Source of the DNA: Planctomycetota bacterium
GTDB lineage: Bacteria > Planctomycetota > UBA8108
DNA: 9,569 bases
Reading direction: 5' to 3'
Assembly: GCA_022451445.1 (NCBI GenBank)
Contig: JAKUSY010000088.1
Coordinates: 1 to 9,569 of the forward strand
The notes beneath the pieces are model-generated. The model had not been told where the DNA came from. It saw only the letters and a list, made by a program, of their open reading frames with translations, and did no database searches. A program made the position numbers and the translations under genes. Shown here piece after piece: positions 7,201 to 9,569 of the stretch; the first letter of the stretch is position 1, and each line of letters opens with the position of its first letter.

Positions 7201-8184
7201 ACCACCCGTGAATCCGGGGACCAGCTGCTGGTCGCTGTCCAGGCAAAGGAGAAGCTCAAGCGACTCAGGGGGAGGCTGGGCGCCGCGGAAGGGGGCGGCG
7301 CCGAGAGGTGGACGGAGATTTTATTGTCGACCGCGCTGGAGGCGGGCGAGTTCGTCTATACCTGGAGTATTCCCCTGCAGGAGCGCGCCGTGCCGATCGT
7401 CTTCGAGCTGACCGACCTCGCGGGCAACGTCTCCGAGCGCCGTCACGATTACTCGCCGCTCATCGCCGAGCCGTTGCCCGAGGGAGCGGAGGCTCCGGTC
7501 GCCGGCGCGGCCTCGAAACCCGTCCAGGCCGGTACGATCATCCTGCGCTCGCGCTTCCTGCGGGAAGTCGGCATGGAGTTCGTGGTTTGCGGACCCTCGC
7601 GGCTGGAGATGAGCAAGACCGAGCTTCCTGAAAGCTGCTGGTTCCGCTTTCTCAACGAGAAGGGCCTGCGAGGACCGGATGAGCGGATCGGCAAGAGAGA
7701 GAATCCGATGGTCCTCGCTGACCAGCCTGTGGAGCTGATCGCGCAATTCGTCAAGTGGTTCGGTGAGCAGGCCGCTGACGGCTATACCTATTCCCTGCCG
7801 ACCGTCGAGCAGTGGCTCTGCTCCTTCTCCGGGACGAGGACGCAGGAGAAGGCGGTACGGGAGATCAAGGATTGGTTCACGCAGGATGATGGTTTCGTTT
7901 TTCAGCAGGAGGAGCGTTACGGACAGAACATGGTCAGCAGGATCGGGCTGAGGCCCGGCAACGCCACCGCGACCGGCCTCCTGGACATGGAGGGCAATCT
8001 CCAGGAGATCGTCCTGGATCCCCAGGGGCTTCATGTCGTGATCGGGGGACACAACCAGCTGGCTGAACCGGAGCGTATCTCGCGAGCCTGTCTCGAAACC
8101 CGCAGCCTGGATGAAGATCAACGGGATCTCCTTGGCGGGTTTACCGGGTTCCGTATTTGCCGACAGCCGGTTTCGGAGCGATGA
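4300..8184 (+). CDS. Transmembrane Ser/Thr protein kinase with Ig-like and FGE/SUMF1-fold extracytoplasmic region
   Basis: A 1294-residue protein from ATG 4300. In-frame TTG at 4279 and ATG at 4324 are alternative starts; a G-rich GGGGG about 12 nt upstream weakly favours 4300. Residues 1-110 are an acidic, Ala/Glu/Ser-rich tail. The Hanks-type kinase domain (about 113-375) is complete: glycine loop GQGGMG (120-125), VALK Lys142, helix-C Glu161, HRDLKPAN with Asp240, DFG 266-268, SPE 292-294, Asp306 and Arg363. A single membrane span lies at about 393-413, placing the kinase in the cytoplasm. The outside part has a coiled, charged segment, Ig-like units (DKAGN near 678, DLAGN near 1038) and Pro/Glu-rich linkers near 748-790. 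Residues 1086-1290 match the FGE-sulfatase fold (VGMEFV, MSKTELP, SLPTVEQW, GLLDMEGNLQE, GFRICR). The cysteine pair of true FGE enzymes is absent after GGHNQ, so binding rather than catalysis is likely. It is coupled to the barrel gene downstream. Confidence 0.92.
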   Translation: MSEKASPPMDGQGAEEPASPEDTDESAAAESQERDGTPAAGVAESSDSSGEPASETAEVDPPAPREDSSTDSDVDLNADTVTQRAAAYATESTDLSEEAARGWHEGDLVANQYRIQKLIGQGGMGKVYLAQDEALDRPVALKRIPQEIIFDVDARDDLRLEANRLLDLAHDNIIRIHTYSDGPTWPFFAMEYLEGQTLKHLLRQRKREGRTFEAEELLVVARQVGDGLAHAHARQIVHRDLKPANLMLAKPVEGALQPSDTIKITDFGISRVVADSTLRQTGKRSGTVPYMSPEQFRGEVSTPSSDIYSLACTLYELVAGSPPFYTGDIGYQIMNIEPSPLEGITHTIAETILRGLSKDSEDRFESVDEFVAALEGRKIPRPGRRGRGSLGTVAKMAAGILLAFGVLWWAAAGDFSGEGTGAGGEAGGEAVAGSAENPGSAPAGALEPGVVSDRKPETPVEKKTRTDVFRAWLAEAIEKQLPLNVGRDYGELAPSGIPSLDIRLAFPRSEAPQEGEMLQDLVFLATLSGESEPPQQHMVRGQLDAENGAYSFHFRRLVDGSYDLSAFVEDKEKGLAVSQGQSLLERQFVVDLVAPVFKVVVIDPLGLVATAAAEKIEFTTFEELLGVRLDTSGNMDIKEAWYSLLTQDGASSEERKIEDISEWEINYLSPGESRIVRVYAVDKAGNRSETREIIFRRLKLELEEFGTSDIVGNVATVEGKFKVEGATYPDLQFFVNGERVDAEWSIVKPPPAEKAESESAAGESEPGIVDNPVLEEPAGGELAAADPPELAPGATRTIPFVADITLSKAVNVVLVQYSWKDRPPVLFGKAGTLDRVQARAPNIVLRTPSLDPLPAPAGEAGGEEAGARVIYTREATLAVEGEVDTVFTGLKVMLRVQNSFGSSTQEVKVEPAASGSGGRFKVDLELQPGVETRVEARCFYNNDEEVLAGMVEPLEVYCDQEAPTAKITTRESGDQLLVAVQAKEKLKRLRGRLGAAEGGGAERWTEILLSTALEAGEFVYTWSIPLQERAVPIVFELTDLAGNVSERRHDYSPLIAEPLPEGAEAPVAGAASKPVQAGTIILRSRFLREVGMEFVVCGPSRLEMSKTELPESCWFRFLNEKGLRGPDERIGKRENPMVLADQPVELIAQFVKWFGEQAADGYTYSLPTVEQWLCSFSGTRTQEKAVREIKDWFTQDDGFVFQQEERYGQNMVSRIGLRPGNATATGLLDMEGNLQEIVLDPQGLHVVIGGHNQLAEPERISRACLETRSLDEDQRDLLGGFTGFRICRQPVSER

Positions 8185-9104
8185 GGGATATGAGCGTACG
8201 CCCTGGAGGATATCGCGGTTGGTTTCTTCGAGCGGCGGTTTTTTTCTCGGCCTGCTGGGGAGGGCTCCTGGGCGCCCAGGGGCGTGGAGAGTCCATCGAG
8301 CCGCTGTTTAACTGGGATCTCGTTTCGCTCGAGCAGAACAACCAGCGCTTCAACGGCAGCGCCCTGACGGGTTTCCATTCTATCCGCTCCGCCGGGGTCA
8401 CTCCGCTGGGGGGATGGAAACTGGGTGTGGGGCTTCTTTATACCGGTGAAGAGCAATTTGTCCGATCCGGGGGTGACAGTCTCTTTCGCCGCAACGAGGT
8501 CTATCTGAACCCGAAATTCAATATGGGTCTTTTCGAGGACATCGAGCTCGGGGCGGGGCTCGTAGCTGCCTACGCAAATGGCCGCGAGCTGGTCAACGGG
8601 GGGCCATCTACCGAAGACCGCGAGGAAGGAGTCCTGAGCTCGGCGGACCTCGGCGCCAAGTGGAAGTTCTACGACGACCGCCAGCTGCGGCTCGCCCTGT
8701 CCTTCGACACCCGTCTCTCGCTCAACGAGGACACCTTCGGGATGCTGCGGGGCAATTACTACAATGTCGAGCTCGATGGGGACTACGCCGTCACCAGGCG
8801 TCTGAGCATGGCCGGCAACCTGCAGTTCCTGACCAGCGACAGTGCGGAGCTCGAGAACCAGTTCATCCTCGATGTCGCGGCGGTCTATTCCTTTACCAAT
8901 ACCTTCCGCGGAATGCTCTTCAGCACTATCCAGGAGGACGACCTGGCCCGCACCTTCCTCGGCTTCATCGGTTTCGCCGGGCAGTATGTCTACAAGCAGC
9001 ACGCCTTTACGCTGAGCTTCGATATCCAGCTCAACGATGCCGATCGGGCGATCCGTACCGAGGAGCAGATCGACATCGCCATGAGATACACCTACGCCTT
9101 CTGA
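8181..9104 (+). CDS. Outer-membrane beta-barrel protein
   Basis: A 307-residue protein starting at ATG 8181, which overlaps the kinase stop as ATGA and so suggests translational coupling. GGAG lies only 2 nt before it; ATG 8190 is an alternative start. Residues 1-33 form a signal peptide (basic start, core FLRAAVFFSACWGGLL, cleavage likely near GA-Q). The mature part is a succession of alternating hydrophobic/polar beta strands separated by charged turns, for example WKLGVGLLY, IELGAGLVAAYAN, LRLALSFDTRL, LDVAAVYSF and FTLSFDIQL. It ends in RYTYAF, and a terminal Phe is the usual outer-membrane insertion signal. I count about 11-12 strands, similar to small transporter-like barrels such as the phenol-degradation MetA-pathway family. 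That family link is tentative, and the substrate or partner is unknown. A structural partner of the kinase's extracytoplasmic region is possible. Confidence 0.8.
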   Translation: MRDMSVRPGGYRGWFLRAAVFFSACWGGLLGAQGRGESIEPLFNWDLVSLEQNNQRFNGSALTGFHSIRSAGVTPLGGWKLGVGLLYTGEEQFVRSGGDSLFRRNEVYLNPKFNMGLFEDIELGAGLVAAYANGRELVNGGPSTEDREEGVLSSADLGAKWKFYDDRQLRLALSFDTRLSLNEDTFGMLRGNYYNVELDGDYAVTRRLSMAGNLQFLTSDSAELENQFILDVAAVYSFTNTFRGMLFSTIQEDDLARTFLGFIGFAGQYVYKQHAFTLSFDIQLNDADRAIRTEEQIDIAMRYTYAF

Positions 9105-9241
9105 AGAACAGCCCGGATTAAGGGTATTTCAGGGTTCTCCCTTCCTTGACACCCAGAGCCGATCTTGCGTAGAGTAGACTCTTGGAATGAGGGTGAGAGC
9201 CTCTTGAAGTCAACAGGGTAGGAGCTTTAGCGGAGAGCGAG
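9105..9241 (+). promoter_or_regulatory. Promoter and leader of the MFS transporter gene
   Basis: TTGACA (9146-9151) matches the -35 consensus perfectly. TAGAGT (9170-9175) follows after an 18-nt spacer and matches 4 of 6 at -10. A short inverted repeat, AGAGT-AG-ACTCT (9171-9182), overlaps the -10 and the likely start region. GGAGAG (9232-9237), 4 nt before ATG 9242, is the ribosome binding site. I see no clear terminator after the barrel gene, so some readthrough from the upstream operon cannot be excluded. Confidence 0.5.
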
Positions 9242-9569
9242 ATGGACGATAGAAATAATAAGATTCTGTTCTGGGGCTGTTTTATAGCCCTGATCACGAC
9301 AGCCTTCGGATTTATCGGGAGGATGTTCCTCATCGGGGAATGGGCAGTTGAATTCGACCTGGATCCAGCTGAAGCCGGAAGATTGGCGGGAGTCGGTATC
9401 TGGCCCTTCGCGGTCAGTATCATCGGTTTCAGCCTCTTCATCGACAAGATCGGCTATAAGGTGTCGATGATCTTCGCCTTCGCCGGGCATATCATCTGGG
9501 CCATCATGGGCTTTATCGCCTGGCAGATCGGCGCCGCTGAAGGCGCAACAGCCGCTGATAAAGCTACGG
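9242..9569 (+). CDS. MFS-type transporter, N-terminal part (runs off right edge)
   Basis: From ATG 9242 there are 109 open codons to the window edge. The visible part has a short hydrophilic start (MDDRNNK) and three membrane helices: about residues 8-32 (FWGCFIALITTAFGFIGRMF), 44-66 (GVGIWPFAVSIIGFSLF) and 73-95 (MIFAFAGHIIWAIMGFIAWQ). Between helices 2 and 3 lies IDKIGYK, a form of the major facilitator motif A loop (GxxxDRxGRR). The pattern fits major facilitator carriers found in planctomycetes and relatives, whose substrates are often uncharacterised; here it cannot be told from the fragment. It has its own promoter and a good ribosome binding site, so it is probably a separate transcription unit from the kinase-barrel pair. 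Confidence 0.75.
   Translation, partial: MDDRNNKILFWGCFIALITTAFGFIGRMFLIGEWAVEFDLDPAEAGRLAGVGIWPFAVSIIGFSLFIDKIGYKVSMIFAFAGHIIWAIMGFIAWQIGAAEGATAADKAT

Noticed and set aside
7550..8184. The FGE-type C-terminus as a variable-region target of a diversity-generating retroelement
   Set aside because: Such targets often have this fold, but no reverse transcriptase, template repeat or duplicated segment is in the window.
8118..9002. A 294-codon minus-strand frame opposite the barrel gene
   Set aside because: No domain or plausible ribosome site; the plus-strand frame has a signal peptide, alternating beta strands and a terminal Phe.
9105..9145. Intrinsic terminator after the barrel gene
   Set aside because: No GC stem followed by a T run can be found there.

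Overview
The window looks like chromosomal DNA from a GC-rich, diderm bacterium. The left gene encodes a giant secreted protein with repeated lamin-tail domains and a CotH-like region. The middle gene encodes a transmembrane Hanks-type kinase with a formylglycine-generating-enzyme (FGE/SUMF1) fold at its far end. Together with an MFS carrier start of a distinctive sequence type, this content is typical of the Planctomycetota/Verrucomicrobiota (PVC) group and neighbouring phyla. That assignment is inference from gene content; no rRNA or marker gene is present.

Layout: (1) 3662 to 1, minus strand: one continuous frame without a stop, running off the left edge. It encodes a signal peptide, three lamin-tail-like units, two galactose-binding-type beta-sandwich modules, an Ig-like module and the start of a CotH-like region. 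(2) 3663-4299: a divergent intergenic region of about 640 bp. It holds a convincing sigma70-type promoter for the left gene, with an inverted repeat lying over its -10 and start site, plus a purine-rich phased tract and weaker promoter candidates for the rightward operon. (3) 4300-8184, plus: a 1294-residue protein with an acidic N-terminal tail, a complete Ser/Thr kinase domain, one membrane span, a long Ig-like extracytoplasmic region and a C-terminal FGE-sulfatase-type domain that lacks the usual catalytic cysteine pair. (4) 8181-9104, plus: an outer-membrane beta-barrel protein whose start codon overlaps the kinase stop (ATGA). (5) 9105-9241: a short intergenic region with a good promoter. 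(6) 9242-9569, plus: the first 109 codons of an MFS transporter, cut by the right edge.

How they may work together (inference): the kinase and barrel are translationally coupled. They could form an envelope-spanning unit, with cytoplasmic kinase output, a periplasmic Ig/FGE-fold sensor or binding region, and an outer-membrane barrel. The divergent gene makes a large secreted protein whose C-terminal part resembles CotH, a family that includes atypical protein kinases, and shares the regulatory region. No mobile element, CRISPR array, tRNA or rRNA was seen.
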